Positions 17,141-25,672 are shown, counted from the stretch's first letter. The stretch: DNA of 64,000 bases from an uncultured Flavobacteriaceae bacterium (GCA_938029725.1 CALHGE010000009.1:62001-126000); one strand, 5' to 3'. The notes: generated by a model from the letters alone, not told the origin. Numbers and translations are program-made.

Positions 17141-18610
17141 ATGAGTAACGAAGTACGAGCTCTCGACCCTAAAGCTATTTGGAACAAATTTGCCGATTTA
17201 AATGCGGTGCCGCGACCTTCTAAAAAAGAAGAAAGAGTCATTCAGTTTATGATGAATTTCGGAAAAACGCTTGGCCTAGAAACTTTCACAGACGAAGTAG
17301 GAAATGTCATCATTAGAAAACCCGCTACTGCGGGTATGGAGAATCGCAAATGGCTAACCTTGCAATCGCATTTAGATATGGTGCATCAAAAGAATAACGA
17401 TACTGTTTTTGATTTTGATACGCAAGGTATTGACATGCATGTAGACGGAGATTGGGTAAAGGCTAATGGCACTACACTTGGTGCAGATAATGGAATGGGC
17501 GTCGCTGCGATTATGGCTTTGTTAGAAAGTACTGGTATTCGGCACCCAGCTTTAGAGGCTCTGTTTACTATCGATGAAGAAACAGGAATGACGGGTGCTA
17601 TGGGATTACAAGCTGGCGTTCTCAAAGGAGAAATATTATTAAATCTCGATACGGAAGAAGATGATGAAATTGACATCGGTTGTGCTGGTGGCATTGATGT
17701 GACGGCAGAAAGGAGCTACGAAGAAAAAACTACGCCAACCGGACATGTGGCATATTCGATCACTGTAAATGGACTGAATGGCGGACACAGCGGAATGGAT
17801 ATTCACAAAGGCTTGGGGAATGCAAATAAGATTATGAATCGCATTTTACATTACAATACAACGAAGTACGGAGTTCAAATTTCAAGTATCGATGGAGGAA
17901 GCTTACGCAATGCTATTCCACGAGAGAGCATTTCTATTTTAACGGTTGATGAATTTCAGAAACAAAAAATGGAAGCAAATTTTGAAATTCTCGCGACCGT
18001 TATTAAAAATGAACTGAAGATAACTGAGCCAAATCTTCACATCAGTTTAATTTCTTCAGAAGTTCCTGAAAGAGTCATGAATACGGCTGCTCAAGAAGAA
18101 GTATTAAAAGGAATTTACGCTGCTCATAATGGCGTGTACGCTATGAGTGCTGGTATTTCAGATTTGGTAGAAACCTCAAATAATGTAGCACGGGTTTTGG
18201 TGCAAGATGGCACTGTTAAAATAGGATGTCTAACACGCTCTTCTGTTGATTCAGCCAAAATGGATTTAGCGGAAGCTTTAAAAGCAACTTTTGAATTGGC
18301 GGGATGTGCCGTGTCGTTTAGCGGAACTTATCCCGGCTGGAAGCCGAATCCTGATTCGGCGATTCTTGAGGTGTTGAAACCCAAATATGAGGAATTGTTC
18401 GGTGAGAAAGCAAAAGTGGTTGCCTGTCATGCCGGACTCGAATGTGGAATTTTAGGACAGCACTACCCTGATATGGACATGATTAGTTTCGGACCAACAA
18501 TTCGCGGCGCGCATTCTCCTGACGAGCGCGTAAAGATTTCTTCAGTTCAGAAATTTTGGAAGTATTTGCTAGCGATTTTAGAAGATACCCCTGAAAAAGA
18601 AGATGCCTAG
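17141..18610 (+). CDS. pepD: Aminoacyl-histidine dipeptidase (cytosol non-specific dipeptidase)
   Basis: 489 residues, the usual PepD length, no signal peptide. Metal-site motifs of the M20 peptidase family are intact: LQSHLDMVHQ (His and catalytic Asp), GADNGMGVAA (bridging Asp), DEETGMTGAMGL (catalytic Glu-Glu), LDTEEDDE and the C-terminal HAGLECG. The lid/dimerisation domain lies between about residues 190 and 400. It hydrolyses Xaa-His and other dipeptides in the cytoplasm, supporting peptide nutrition. It is monocistronic, followed by a strong bidirectional terminator. Confidence 0.95.
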   Translation: MSNEVRALDPKAIWNKFADLNAVPRPSKKEERVIQFMMNFGKTLGLETFTDEVGNVIIRKPATAGMENRKWLTLQSHLDMVHQKNNDTVFDFDTQGIDMHVDGDWVKANGTTLGADNGMGVAAIMALLESTGIRHPALEALFTIDEETGMTGAMGLQAGVLKGEILLNLDTEEDDEIDIGCAGGIDVTAERSYEEKTTPTGHVAYSITVNGLNGGHSGMDIHKGLGNANKIMNRILHYNTTKYGVQISSIDGGSLRNAIPRESISILTVDEFQKQKMEANFEILATVIKNELKITEPNLHISLISSEVPERVMNTAAQEEVLKGIYAAHNGVYAMSAGISDLVETSNNVARVLVQDGTVKIGCLTRSSVDSAKMDLAEALKATFELAGCAVSFSGTYPGWKPNPDSAILEVLKPKYEELFGEKAKVVACHAGLECGILGQHYPDMDMISFGPTIRGAHSPDERVKISSVQKFWKYLLAILEDTPEKEDA

Positions 18611-18663
18611 CGTTTTGGAAGCATAGTATCTTTGGAAGAGAGCAAATAAGAAACTTTAAAGTA

Positions 18664-18698
18664 TAAAAAAAGACCTGTTCAAACAGGTCTTTTTTTTA
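18664..18698. terminator. Bidirectional terminator between pepD and DUF805 gene
   Basis: aaaaaaagacctgtt and aacaggtcttttttt form a perfect 9-bp stem (agacctgtt/aacaggtct at 18671-18690), flanked by A and T runs on opposite sides. It can end transcripts from both convergent genes. Confidence 0.92.
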
Positions 18699-18714
18699 TG
18701 AAGTGCATGTTCAG

Positions 18715-19071
18715 TTATACCTTTTGAAGTACAGCGTCTGCAGTTTTTTTAGGATTCTCTCCATATTGGTTCTCACGTATTTCACTATCTAAACAGCACA
18801 AGTAAAGGTTATAAAAAGGTACTAAAGCGTACCATCCGCTTTTGCCAATATCATGCATTCTGCGAACAGAAACAGCAGCTCCTGGAACTATTGTTGCAAA
18901 AATATAAAGTGTTGCTAAGAATAGTAATGCCGGTATAGCTAAAGTTGTTGAAAGAACAACAGTACCGTAGGTAAAAAGTAAACTAATCTGAAAGAACATC
19001 CAATATTCTTTTCTTCTTGCTCTTCCGTTAAAGTCAGCATATTGTTTTAGTGCTTTCAAATACCAGTTCAT
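18715..19071 (-). CDS. DUF805 membrane protein
   Basis: 118 residues. It begins MNWYLKALKQYADFNGRARRKEYWMF and includes VRRMHDIGKSGWYALVPFYN; both are DUF805 signatures (the FxGRxxRxEYW and RLHDxgxSGW motifs). Two or three hydrophobic membrane segments span about residues 25-85. The family consists of small inner-membrane proteins of unknown function, often present in several copies per genome. It is convergent with pepD and separated from the GH5 gene by about 120 bases, so probably transcribed alone. Confidence 0.92.
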   Translation of the reverse strand: MNWYLKALKQYADFNGRARRKEYWMFFQISLLFTYGTVVLSTTLAIPALLFLATLYIFATIVPGAAVSVRRMHDIGKSGWYALVPFYNLYLCCLDSEIRENQYGENPKKTADAVLQKV

Positions 19072-19194
19072 GGTTTGGGGCTTTGGTTAAACTGAACTGA
19101 GTAAACGCGGTATTAAAGTAGCTAGTATTTTTTTTAGATGAACGGTAAGATGATTTGTTCATTTATCGTTGAACGGTAAAATTTCTAATTAAAG

Positions 19195-20259
19195 TTAATT
19201 CGTATTGTTCGCTTTAATTTCATTACGAACCATGTTGCCAGATTGCGTTAACTCTTCAGTTGTCCAGCCTCCAGTGGTACTTGCACCAGGTTTTAAAGCA
19301 GCTGATAGTTCTTCTTTATCAACAATTGACCAATTGCACCAACCAATTCCGTTGCTGTCCATAAAGTCCCACCAAGTAGTTGCTTCCGCAACATCAATAG
19401 AGCCATCACCAGATGCTTCTGATACCCCATATTCGGTAACAAAAATTGGAATACCGGCATCTATGGCTTGTTGCGCTATAGCTCTTAATTCTTGTTTATG
19501 GGTGGCGGCGTAGTAGTGCAGGGTATACGCTACGTTGGGGTCATCAATTTTATTTCCGATTACTTCATCAACACGTTGTGACCATGTGCGTGTACCACAA
19601 ATAACAATGTTATCAGGGTCATTGGCACGAATACTTGCTAACACATCTTCATGATATGCTTTTAAAGTTCCAGTCCATGAAACATCTAAAGGCTCGTTAT
19701 ACGGTTCGTAAATAATATTCGGCGTATCTCCGTATTTTTTCGAAACTTCATCAAAGAATGCTTTTGCCTCAGTTAGGTAATCTTCAGCATGATGCGAATG
19801 CCAATCTACGATCACATAAATACCTGCTGCAATAGCGGCATCAATGATGGTAAACACTTTTTGTTTTTCTCTAACCGTATTTGTTAGGTAAGCGTCTGCG
19901 CCTTCATCGACCCCCATTGCAGCTCTAACTACAGTACAATTCCAGTCTTCTTTTAACCATTGTACAGTTTCGCTTGTATAGTACTCGCCAGCCCATTGGC
20001 TCCAGAAAAATGAAACACCTCTAAGTTGAACTTGAGCACCATTCTTATCAACAATCTTAGTACCTTCAATACGCAACTGTCCGTGTGTTCCAACAAAAGA
20101 AACAGAAGAGCTAGTGCTGTCGTTCGTGCTATCTTCCTCTTTTGGTGTTTCGTTAGCAACAAAGGCGTCTTGAACAACGGGCTCATCGGATGAAGAACTA
20201 CAAGAGAATGTTACGGCTAAAAAACAAACGAGTGTTAAATTGATAGCTTGTCTTCTCAT
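19195..20259 (-). CDS. Glycoside hydrolase family 5 (cellulase-like) lipoprotein
   Basis: 354 residues. A lipoprotein signal (MRRQAINLTLVCFLAVTFSCSSSSDEP) with lipobox cysteine is followed by a Ser/Thr/Glu-rich spacer to about residue 55, then one GH5 (beta/alpha)8 domain. Visible features include VQLRGVSFFWSQW, VRAAMGV, DWHSHHAED, the acid/base Glu in IIYEPYNEPLD, and the nucleophile Glu in IFVTEYGVSEAS. This resembles family 5 endoglucanases acting on beta-1,4-glucan, but related members cleave mannan or other beta-glycans. It is likely anchored in the outer membrane. No SusC/SusD or other carbohydrate genes flank it, so it is not part of a visible polysaccharide utilisation locus. Confidence 0.92.
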   Translation of the reverse strand: MRRQAINLTLVCFLAVTFSCSSSSDEPVVQDAFVANETPKEEDSTNDSTSSSVSFVGTHGQLRIEGTKIVDKNGAQVQLRGVSFFWSQWAGEYYTSETVQWLKEDWNCTVVRAAMGVDEGADAYLTNTVREKQKVFTIIDAAIAAGIYVIVDWHSHHAEDYLTEAKAFFDEVSKKYGDTPNIIYEPYNEPLDVSWTGTLKAYHEDVLASIRANDPDNIVICGTRTWSQRVDEVIGNKIDDPNVAYTLHYYAATHKQELRAIAQQAIDAGIPIFVTEYGVSEASGDGSIDVAEATTWWDFMDSNGIGWCNWSIVDKEELSAALKPGASTTGGWTTEELTQSGNMVRNEIKANNTN

Positions 20260-20321
20260 AGCACAGAGGATTTTATTGTTTATAATTTAAAAATATAAAT
20301 TGTCTTTGAAAATACAGAAAA

Positions 20322-20348
20322 TAAAAAATCCCGCGCTATGGCGGGATT
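20322..20348 (-). terminator. Terminator of the DHH-gldI-PPIase operon
   Basis: On the minus strand aatcccgc, a 6-base loop, gcgggatt and a run of six T. The 8-bp GC-rich stem is perfect and ends 8 bases from the PPIase stop codon. Confidence 0.9.
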
Positions 20349-20355
20349 GGTATTT

Positions 20356-21495
20356 TTATTGTGCAAGACCAGTAATTTCAAGGTCGAAAACTAAATCTGC
20401 TCCCGGAGGTATCGGGCCACCACCTTGTTCACCATAGCCTAAATGAGAAGGAATGAAAACCCGCACTTTGTCACCTACTTTCATTGATAGAAGCCCTTCA
20501 CGAAAACCTGATATCAAGGGTGAATCAGTACTATAACTCATTTCGGTTGGAAAATACCCGCCACCTTGTTTTCTGCGTTCGTCGAAGGTGTTGTACTTCG
20601 TAGCTATTTCTTCATAGTTACTATCGAATAAGGTACCATCTTCCAAATAACCGGCATACATCACCATAACTTTGGAGCCTAATGCTGGCTTCTTATCTTT
20701 AGAATCAACAATGCTTAAAATTTTAAGGCCAGAAGGGTAGGCTTTTGCTTTCGCTTTTCCGTCAGCAAGCCCAGTTGCAAAGGTTGCTTTTACCTTTTTT
20801 ACAGCTTCAATTTTTTCTTGTTTTTCAGCTTCTACTGCGGCTAGGCGTTCGCCTTCTTTATCAAAATAGTCAGTCATTACCGCAACAGCATCGAATTTTT
20901 TAGCTTCTTTTCCATTACGGATAATTACAATGGTATTCATTTTAACTTCCTCCATAGGCTTATTACCGGCAGCTACTGGTACATTGGCAATAGAGTCTAA
21001 AACAGACATGCCCATTACAACTTCTCCAAAAACAGAATGCCTATTATCTAACCAAGGTGTCGCTTTGTGCGTAATGAAAAATTGGCTTCCGTTCATATTA
21101 GGTCCTCCGTTTGCCATGGAAAGAATTCCCTTTTTATCATGAACCAGTGAATCGTTGAATTCATCCATGAATTTGTAGCCCGGATTTCCTGTACCGTTTG
21201 CTAATGGGTCACCTCCTTGAATCATGAAATCTTTCATCACTCTGTGAAATGTAAGTCCGTCATAGAACTTTTTGCCCTTGTGCTCTTCAGCAACAAAAGT
21301 GTTAGAGCCTTCTGCTAATGAAATGAAATTAGCAATTGTAACCGGTGTTTTATCATATTCTAGTTTTACAACGATATCACCTTTAGCTGTTTGAATGTCA
21401 GCATATAGTCCATCTTCTAAATCAGGGTATTTACTTGATTTGCAGCTTGAAAGTGCTATTGAGAAGCCTAGTAATAGAATACATATTTTTTTCAT
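20356..21495 (-). CDS. Two-domain peptidyl-prolyl isomerase lipoprotein: cyclophilin plus FKBP
   Basis: 379 residues. A lipoprotein signal (ILLLGFSIALSSCKSSK) is followed by a cyclophilin domain (about 30-190) with FHRVMKDFMIQGGDP and NGSQFFITHKATPWLD. A Lys/Glu/Ala-rich coiled linker (about 200-245) leads to an FKBP domain (about 255-379) with GSKVMVMYAGYLEDGTLFDSN and IPSHLGYGEQGGGPIPPGADLVFDLEI. Both folds catalyse prolyl isomerisation and probably assist folding of exported proteins in the periplasm. It lies 26 bases downstream of gldI, itself an FKBP-type protein, so the operon carries three isomerase domains. The fusion is seen in other Bacteroidota. Confidence 0.93.
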   Translation of the reverse strand: MKKICILLLGFSIALSSCKSSKYPDLEDGLYADIQTAKGDIVVKLEYDKTPVTIANFISLAEGSNTFVAEEHKGKKFYDGLTFHRVMKDFMIQGGDPLANGTGNPGYKFMDEFNDSLVHDKKGILSMANGGPNMNGSQFFITHKATPWLDNRHSVFGEVVMGMSVLDSIANVPVAAGNKPMEEVKMNTIVIIRNGKEAKKFDAVAVMTDYFDKEGERLAAVEAEKQEKIEAVKKVKATFATGLADGKAKAKAYPSGLKILSIVDSKDKKPALGSKVMVMYAGYLEDGTLFDSNYEEIATKYNTFDERRKQGGGYFPTEMSYSTDSPLISGFREGLLSMKVGDKVRVFIPSHLGYGEQGGGPIPPGADLVFDLEITGLAQ

Positions 21496-21521
21496 AGGTG
21501 GTATTTTAGATAATTTAATTT

Positions 21522-22067
21522 TTAAAGACTGTCTTTTGCTTTTTCAATTTTCAAAACAGCTATCGTTGATTTTAAAGGCATGTTAATTCCTATTTTATCG
21601 CTATCACCTGGATAGCCATAGCCTAATGAAGATGGAAATAAGAATGTAGCAGTTTCATTTTCTTTAAGCAGTTTTATACTATTGCGTAAACCAGGAAAAA
21701 GATCTTGCTTGTCTACTTTGTATTTTAAAATGCCAATATCTTCCATTTTATATATAGTGTCATTCGAAAGGCTTAAAATATTGTAGGTTAGTGTGACCAA
21801 ATCATCAGGTTGCGGTGTGTATACTGCGGTAGTATTCTTCTTATTATAATGATACCAAGATCCAGTATCACTCTGTATATAGCGCTTAGTCGAATCTATG
21901 GCAATGACCTGCTTCATCAGTGCTTCTTCATGAGCAAGTAGCTTTTTGCTGCGTTCTATAGAGGTTTGAATAGAATTTTCGGTCTTTCTTTTTACAGGAT
22001 GACGTGGTGTTGGACCATCGCAGCTAATTAGCCCAATCAGCAATAGAATGAATATGATATGCTTCAT
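21522..22067 (-). CDS. gldI: Gliding motility-associated FKBP-type peptidyl-prolyl isomerase GldI
   Basis: 181 residues with a lipoprotein signal (MKHIIFILLLIGLISCDGP). The sequence RHPVKRKTENSIQTSIERSKKLLAHEEALMKQVIAIDSTKRY is the N-terminal signature of GldI, and the C-terminal half is an FKBP fold ending LFPSSLGYGYPGDSDKIGINMPLKSTI. In Flavobacterium johnsoniae GldI is a lipoprotein needed for gliding and type IX secretion. It overlaps the upstream DHH gene by 4 bases (ATGA), so it is co-translated. Together with the SprB-like gene at the end of the window it shows a gliding/T9SS lifestyle. Confidence 0.92.
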   Translation of the reverse strand: MKHIIFILLLIGLISCDGPTPRHPVKRKTENSIQTSIERSKKLLAHEEALMKQVIAIDSTKRYIQSDTGSWYHYNKKNTTAVYTPQPDDLVTLTYNILSLSNDTIYKMEDIGILKYKVDKQDLFPGLRNSIKLLKENETATFLFPSSLGYGYPGDSDKIGINMPLKSTIAVLKIEKAKDSL

Positions 22068-23080
22068 GCGTTTAGTTTATCCTTATAGTTTTCTAATAAA
22101 GAAACGAAATATGTAGCGGTTTCCTCTAGAGAAACATCACTTCGTCCTCCAGAAGCATTATCGTGGCCGCCACCGTTAAAATGTTTTCGAGCAAATTGAT
22201 TCACTGAAAAATCTCCCTCAGAGCGGAAAGAAATTTTAATAATACCCTCCTCTTTGTTTTCAATGAAGATAACAGCGAATCGAATGCCTTCCAAGGTAAG
22301 GCCGTAATTTACAAAGCCTTCTGTGTCTCCCTTTTTATAGTTATAGGCATCTAGCTCCTCTTGACTCAAAGTAATGTAGGCCGTTTGATAGGTGTCTAAG
22401 ATGACCATATTTTTTAGCGCACAGCCCAAGAGATGCAATCTGCTAGGTGAATTGGTATCGTAAATTCTATTATGTATTTCAGTATTTTTTGCGCCTTTAT
22501 CAATTAAATCAGCGATTACTTGATGTGTTCTACTGGTGGTAGATTGAAATTTGAACGAGCCTGTATCCGTCATAATTCCGGTGTAAATGCAATTCGCCAT
22601 TTCAGAAGTAATCGTATCGGTATCTCCCAAATATTCTATGAAGTTATATACCATTTCACAGGTAGAACTCATCAATACATCAGAATACGTCACCACCGCA
22701 TAATCTGAGGGCGCTTGATGATGATCAATCATTATATACTGCGCTTTTGCTGCTTCCAAAATAGGTTCAAGCTGACCGGTTCTTCCGAAATGATTAAAAT
22801 CTAAAGTAAAAATTAGAGTCGCTTCTTTAATGGCAGAAAGCGCTTGTGTATTTTTAGCTTCAAAGTTTAGAATACGCTCGTTACCGGGCATCCATTTTAA
22901 GAATTTTGGATAATCATTAGGAGATACAATAGTTGCATTTTGGCCTCTGTTTTTCAGATAATGCCATAAGGCTAAGGTGGAGCCAATTGCATCCCCATCA
23001 GGATTCTTATGAGGTATGATGACAATTTTTTGTGGAACTGAAAGTAGCTTTTCTACTGCTTGAATATTGGCTGAATCCAT
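22064..23080 (-). CDS. DHH/DHHA1 phosphoesterase, NrnA-like (nanoRNase / pAp phosphatase)
   Basis: 338 residues from the ATG at 23080, chosen because a perfect TAnnTTTG element lies at 23086-23093 and the upstream extension in the track (23107) reads through it. Motifs are IIPHKNPDGDAIGS, LDFNHFGRTG, IDHHQAPSDYA (the DHH triad), YTGIMTDTGSF, and the DHHA1-domain end FARKHFNGGGHDNASGG. NrnA-type enzymes degrade 2-5 nt RNA and dephosphorylate 3'-phosphoadenosine 5'-phosphate in the cytoplasm. The stop overlaps the gldI start by 4 bases. This DHH-gldI pairing is common in Flavobacteriia, so cotranscription does not imply a motility role. Confidence 0.9.
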   Translation of the reverse strand: MDSANIQAVEKLLSVPQKIVIIPHKNPDGDAIGSTLALWHYLKNRGQNATIVSPNDYPKFLKWMPGNERILNFEAKNTQALSAIKEATLIFTLDFNHFGRTGQLEPILEAAKAQYIMIDHHQAPSDYAVVTYSDVLMSSTCEMVYNFIEYLGDTDTITSEMANCIYTGIMTDTGSFKFQSTTSRTHQVIADLIDKGAKNTEIHNRIYDTNSPSRLHLLGCALKNMVILDTYQTAYITLSQEELDAYNYKKGDTEGFVNYGLTLEGIRFAVIFIENKEEGIIKISFRSEGDFSVNQFARKHFNGGGHDNASGGRSDVSLEETATYFVSLLENYKDKLNA

Positions 23081-23085
23081 GCGGG

Positions 23086-23093
23086 CAAAGATA
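23086..23093 (-). promoter_or_regulatory. -7 element for the DHH-gldI operon
   Basis: tatctttg on the minus strand is a perfect TAnnTTTG. It ends 5 bases before the ATG at 23080, so the transcript would have almost no leader. No -33 TTG was recognised, so the call is moderate. Confidence 0.45.
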
Positions 23094-23127
23094 CAATAAT
23101 ATAACAAAGACCTAAACTCTAAATAGC

Positions 23128-23135
23128 TATTTTTG
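23128..23135 (+). promoter_or_regulatory. -7 element for the PhoD-like gene
   Basis: tatttttg is a perfect TAnnTTTG. It overlaps the TTG at 23133 proposed as a start by the ORF track, which argues that translation starts at the ATG at 23157, giving a leader of about 15 bases. Confidence 0.55.
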
Positions 23136-23156
23136 TTCTATAAACCAATCCAAAAA

Positions 23157-24185
23157 ATGATGCTAAGATTAAGTACAGTTGTGAGTATTTTGTTTCTCTT
23201 TGGATGCAAGACTGAAAAAGCATCCGTTGTAGTTCTTAGCGAAAAATCGCATTTTACGATCGCTTTTGGTTCCTGTAATAAGCATGATTCACCGAATTTA
23301 TTATGGGATGATATTCAAGCTGAAAATCCTGATGTTTGGATATGGGGCGGAGATATTGTTTATGCAGATACTGATGATATGGTAGAATTGCGCAGGGTAT
23401 ACAAAGCGCAAAGCGAAGTAGTTGGGTATAAGCGTTTAAAAAGTAAAGTGCCCGTTATTGGTTCTTGGGATGACCATGATTATGGATTGAATGATGGAGG
23501 TGTTGAATTTTCCTCAAAGCGGGAAAGCCAGCAAGAGCTGTTGAACTTTTTAGAGGTTGCAGAAGAGAGTCCTAGAAGAAAACAAGAAGGTGTTTATGCT
23601 GCTCATGATTATAATTTGCCGAAAGGAAAAGTAAAGGTTGTTGTTTTAGATACGCGCTATTTTAGAACGTCCTTGACCAAGGACACAGCAACAAAAAAAC
23701 GCAACAAGCCTAACCCATATGGAGAGGGCTCTGTTTTGGGAGAAACCCAATGGCAATGGCTAGAAACTACACTTTCAAATTCAGATGCTGATTTTAATGT
23801 GATCGTAAGTAGTGTTCAGTTTTTATCCAATGAACACGGATTTGAATGTTGGGGTAATTTTCCACACGAAGTAGATAAGTTGAAAGCGATGATAGCAGCT
23901 TCAAAAGCGAAAGGAGTTCTGATATTATCAGGCGATAGACACATTTCAGAATTTTCAAAGACCAAAGTTGAAGGATTGACCTATCCATTAATCGATTTCA
24001 CAAGTAGCGGTTTGACACATGCGTATTCTAAATTTAGCGGTGAACCGAATCCATTTAGAGTTGGGGAAGTAATACATACAGAGAGTTTTGGGGTCTTGGA
24101 TTTTGATTTCAGTAAAAAACAAGTGGTATTCAAAATGGTGGGTGACGGCGGAACAGTACTTGGAGAGTTAACAGAGTCCTATTAA
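23157..24185 (+). CDS. PhoD-like alkaline phosphatase lipoprotein
   Basis: 342 residues from ATG 23157. A lipoprotein signal (MMLRLSTVVSILFLFGCKTEK) precedes a calcineurin-like metallophosphatase domain of the PhoD type. Visible metal-site motifs are IAFGSCNKHD, WIWGGDIVYADTD, GSWDDHDYGLNDGG, VVLDTRYFR and LILSGDRHISEFS. PhoD enzymes are Ca/Fe-dependent phosphodiesterases and monoesterases that release phosphate outside the cytoplasm; the lipobox places this one on a membrane facing the periplasm or cell surface. It is divergent from the DHH operon and followed 50 bases later by ndk, which has its own promoter. Confidence 0.9.
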   Translation: MMLRLSTVVSILFLFGCKTEKASVVVLSEKSHFTIAFGSCNKHDSPNLLWDDIQAENPDVWIWGGDIVYADTDDMVELRRVYKAQSEVVGYKRLKSKVPVIGSWDDHDYGLNDGGVEFSSKRESQQELLNFLEVAEESPRRKQEGVYAAHDYNLPKGKVKVVVLDTRYFRTSLTKDTATKKRNKPNPYGEGSVLGETQWQWLETTLSNSDADFNVIVSSVQFLSNEHGFECWGNFPHEVDKLKAMIAASKAKGVLILSGDRHISEFSKTKVEGLTYPLIDFTSSGLTHAYSKFSGEPNPFRVGEVIHTESFGVLDFDFSKKQVVFKMVGDGGTVLGELTESY

Positions 24186-24188
24186 TAG

Positions 24189-24218
24189 TTGCCGATTATT
24201 AAATAATCTGTATTTTTG
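24189..24218 (+). promoter_or_regulatory. ndk promoter, complete Bacteroidota type
   Basis: ttg at 24189-24191 and tatttttg at 24211-24218 with a 19-base spacer match the TTG / TAnnTTTG promoter of Bacteroidota in both elements and spacing. The predicted transcription start is about 10-13 bases before the ndk ATG. Confidence 0.75.
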
Positions 24219-24235
24219 CAAAAAATTTTGAAAAC

Positions 24236-24655
24236 ATGACGACAAATAGAACTTTTACAATGATTAAGCCTGATGCTGTTGAGAACGGACATATTGGCGG
24301 AATTTTAGATAAAATCGCATCTGCAGGCTTTAAGGTTGTAGCTATGAAGTATACACAATTAAGTAAAAGGGATGCGCAAGAATTTTATGCGGTTCACAGC
24401 GAACGTCCATTTTATGGAGAGTTGGTTGATTTCATGACTAGAGGGCCTATTGTATCTGCCTTATTAGAAAAAGATAATGCTGTTGAAGATTTTCGTGCTT
24501 TGATTGGTGCGACTAACCCTGCAGAAGCAGCTGAAGGAACACTGCGTAAGTTGTTTGCTACAAGTATTGGTGAAAACGCTGTTCATGGTTCTGATAGTGA
24601 TGAGAATGCAGCAATTGAAGGTGCATTTCACTTTTCAGGGAGAGAGATTTACTAG
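24236..24655 (+). CDS. ndk: Nucleoside diphosphate kinase
   Basis: 139 residues, exactly the usual bacterial size. It starts [22 protein letters not shown] and has the phospho-accepting His in [13 protein letters not shown], plus the Kpn-loop region [13 protein letters not shown]. The enzyme transfers the gamma phosphate between NTPs and NDPs through a phosphohistidine and balances (d)NTP pools in the cytoplasm. The gene is monocistronic, with its own promoter just upstream and a strong terminator 20 bases after the stop. Confidence 0.98.
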   Translation: MTTNRTFTMIKPDAVENGHIGGILDKIASAGFKVVAMKYTQLSKRDAQEFYAVHSERPFYGELVDFMTRGPIVSALLEKDNAVEDFRALIGATNPAEAAEGTLRKLFATSIGENAVHGSDSDENAAIEGAFHFSGREIY

Positions 24656-24675
24656 AGTAACAAGGTATACACTAC

Positions 24676-24710
24676 AAAACCCCAGCAAGTTTAACTTGCT
24701 GGGGTTTTTA
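24676..24710 (+). terminator. Strong terminator after ndk
   Basis: aaaaccccagcaagt and acttgctggggtttt form a perfect 15-bp stem around a small loop, ending in a T run. The A run on the other side means it could also work on the minus strand. Confidence 0.93.
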
Positions 24711-24955
24711 CTTTCAAGAAGCGCCGTGTGTCGATCGCAATGAGCCTCTAAAATTGATTCGAAAGGAAGTATGCTAAAATGGGTTTAAAGGAAATGTTAA
24801 AAGGCATTCTACTGGTAACTCTTTACAAAAGACACCTTCTGTATTGCGTTTAGTTAAGATTTCTGAAAGTGTGAATAAAAGTGGCACTTTGTAAACCTAG
24901 CTCCATTACGTGTAAGTACTTTTAATTAAATTTTAGGACTGTTTTTTTTAGGATT
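24711..24955. other. Intergenic spacer without recognised feature
   Basis: About 245 bases between the ndk terminator and the end of the DUF721 gene. No ORF, tRNA or repeat was recognised. Confidence 0.5.
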
Positions 24956-25252
24956 TTAGCGCAAAACCAATTTTTTCACCAATTCCTTACCCAATTCTTC
25001 ATTCAGCATGGCGATGATTTTTGATTTCCCTAAGCTTAATTCTTCTCGTAATACAGAAGAAGATAGTGAGACAAATAGTGTGTCGTTGCGAAGTTCGACG
25101 GCATTGGTGTAGTTGTCGACGCCATTCCCCATTAGCTTTTTCCATGCTTCTTTGGCATTCACCTTATCCATGCCTTTTTCGAGCTTATTGGCCTTAATGA
25201 ATTCATTTAAAGCCTCGCCCATATTCAGATTGTCGTTTCTTCGCTTTGCCAT
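24956..25252 (-). CDS. DUF721 / DciA-like protein
   Basis: 98 residues, cytoplasmic. MAKRRNDNLNMGEALNEFIKANKL followed by AWKKLMGNGVDNYTNAVELRNDTLFVSLSSSVLREELSLGKSKIIAMLNEELG is the DUF721 pattern, with a KH-like fold. The family includes DciA, the ancestral loader of the replicative helicase DnaB. It is the third gene of the recF operon; its start overlaps the preceding lipoprotein stop by one base. A replication or repair role fits both family and neighbour, but helicase loading has not been shown for this protein. Confidence 0.88.
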   Translation of the reverse strand: MAKRRNDNLNMGEALNEFIKANKLEKGMDKVNAKEAWKKLMGNGVDNYTNAVELRNDTLFVSLSSSVLREELSLGKSKIIAMLNEELGKELVKKLVLR

Positions 25253-25671
25253 TATTCGGTTGCGTTAATGGGTTGAAAACGTTTGTAGGTATAGGTCAGC
25301 ATTTCTTGATTGGTAACAGAAAAATTATCTTTTGAAATAGTGTTGATTTGCTCCTTCCATTCGCTCATTTCATTTTTATAATGGAATTCAAATTGCCCCT
25401 TGTTTTCTTCAATGATAAAGAGCTCCGCATCATTTGAAGTTGTATAGCTGCCATCGAACTTGGGTTGCATTTTTTTACGATAACCTTTTAATCCATCTAG
25501 TTCAATGTAATCTACCGTCGGGTTTACTGTAAAGTCCTTCGTTTCCCCGTTTGGAAAGGTTACCTGTTCAATTTCCCAATAGCCATTGAGATTTGTGATT
25601 GTTTCTTTGGATATTTTTGTGCTACAACCCAAGAATACAAGTAAGGAAATTAAATATACAATTTGCTTCAT
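25252..25671 (-). CDS. Hypothetical lipoprotein in the recF operon
   Basis: 139 residues with a lipoprotein signal (MKQIVYLISLLVFLGCSTK) and a small beta-rich domain (LNGYWEIEQVTFPNGE, IIEENKGQFEFHYKNEMSEWKEQI) that resembles lipocalin-like proteins of Bacteroidota. I cannot assign a function. It sits between recF (one base away) and the DUF721 gene (one-base overlap), so it is translated from the same message. An exported lipoprotein inside a DNA replication/repair operon is odd and probably reflects lineage-specific gene order rather than a shared role. Confidence 0.85.
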   Translation of the reverse strand: MKQIVYLISLLVFLGCSTKISKETITNLNGYWEIEQVTFPNGETKDFTVNPTVDYIELDGLKGYRKKMQPKFDGSYTTSNDAELFIIEENKGQFEFHYKNEMSEWKEQINTISKDNFSVTNQEMLTYTYKRFQPINATE

Positions 25672-25672
25672 A

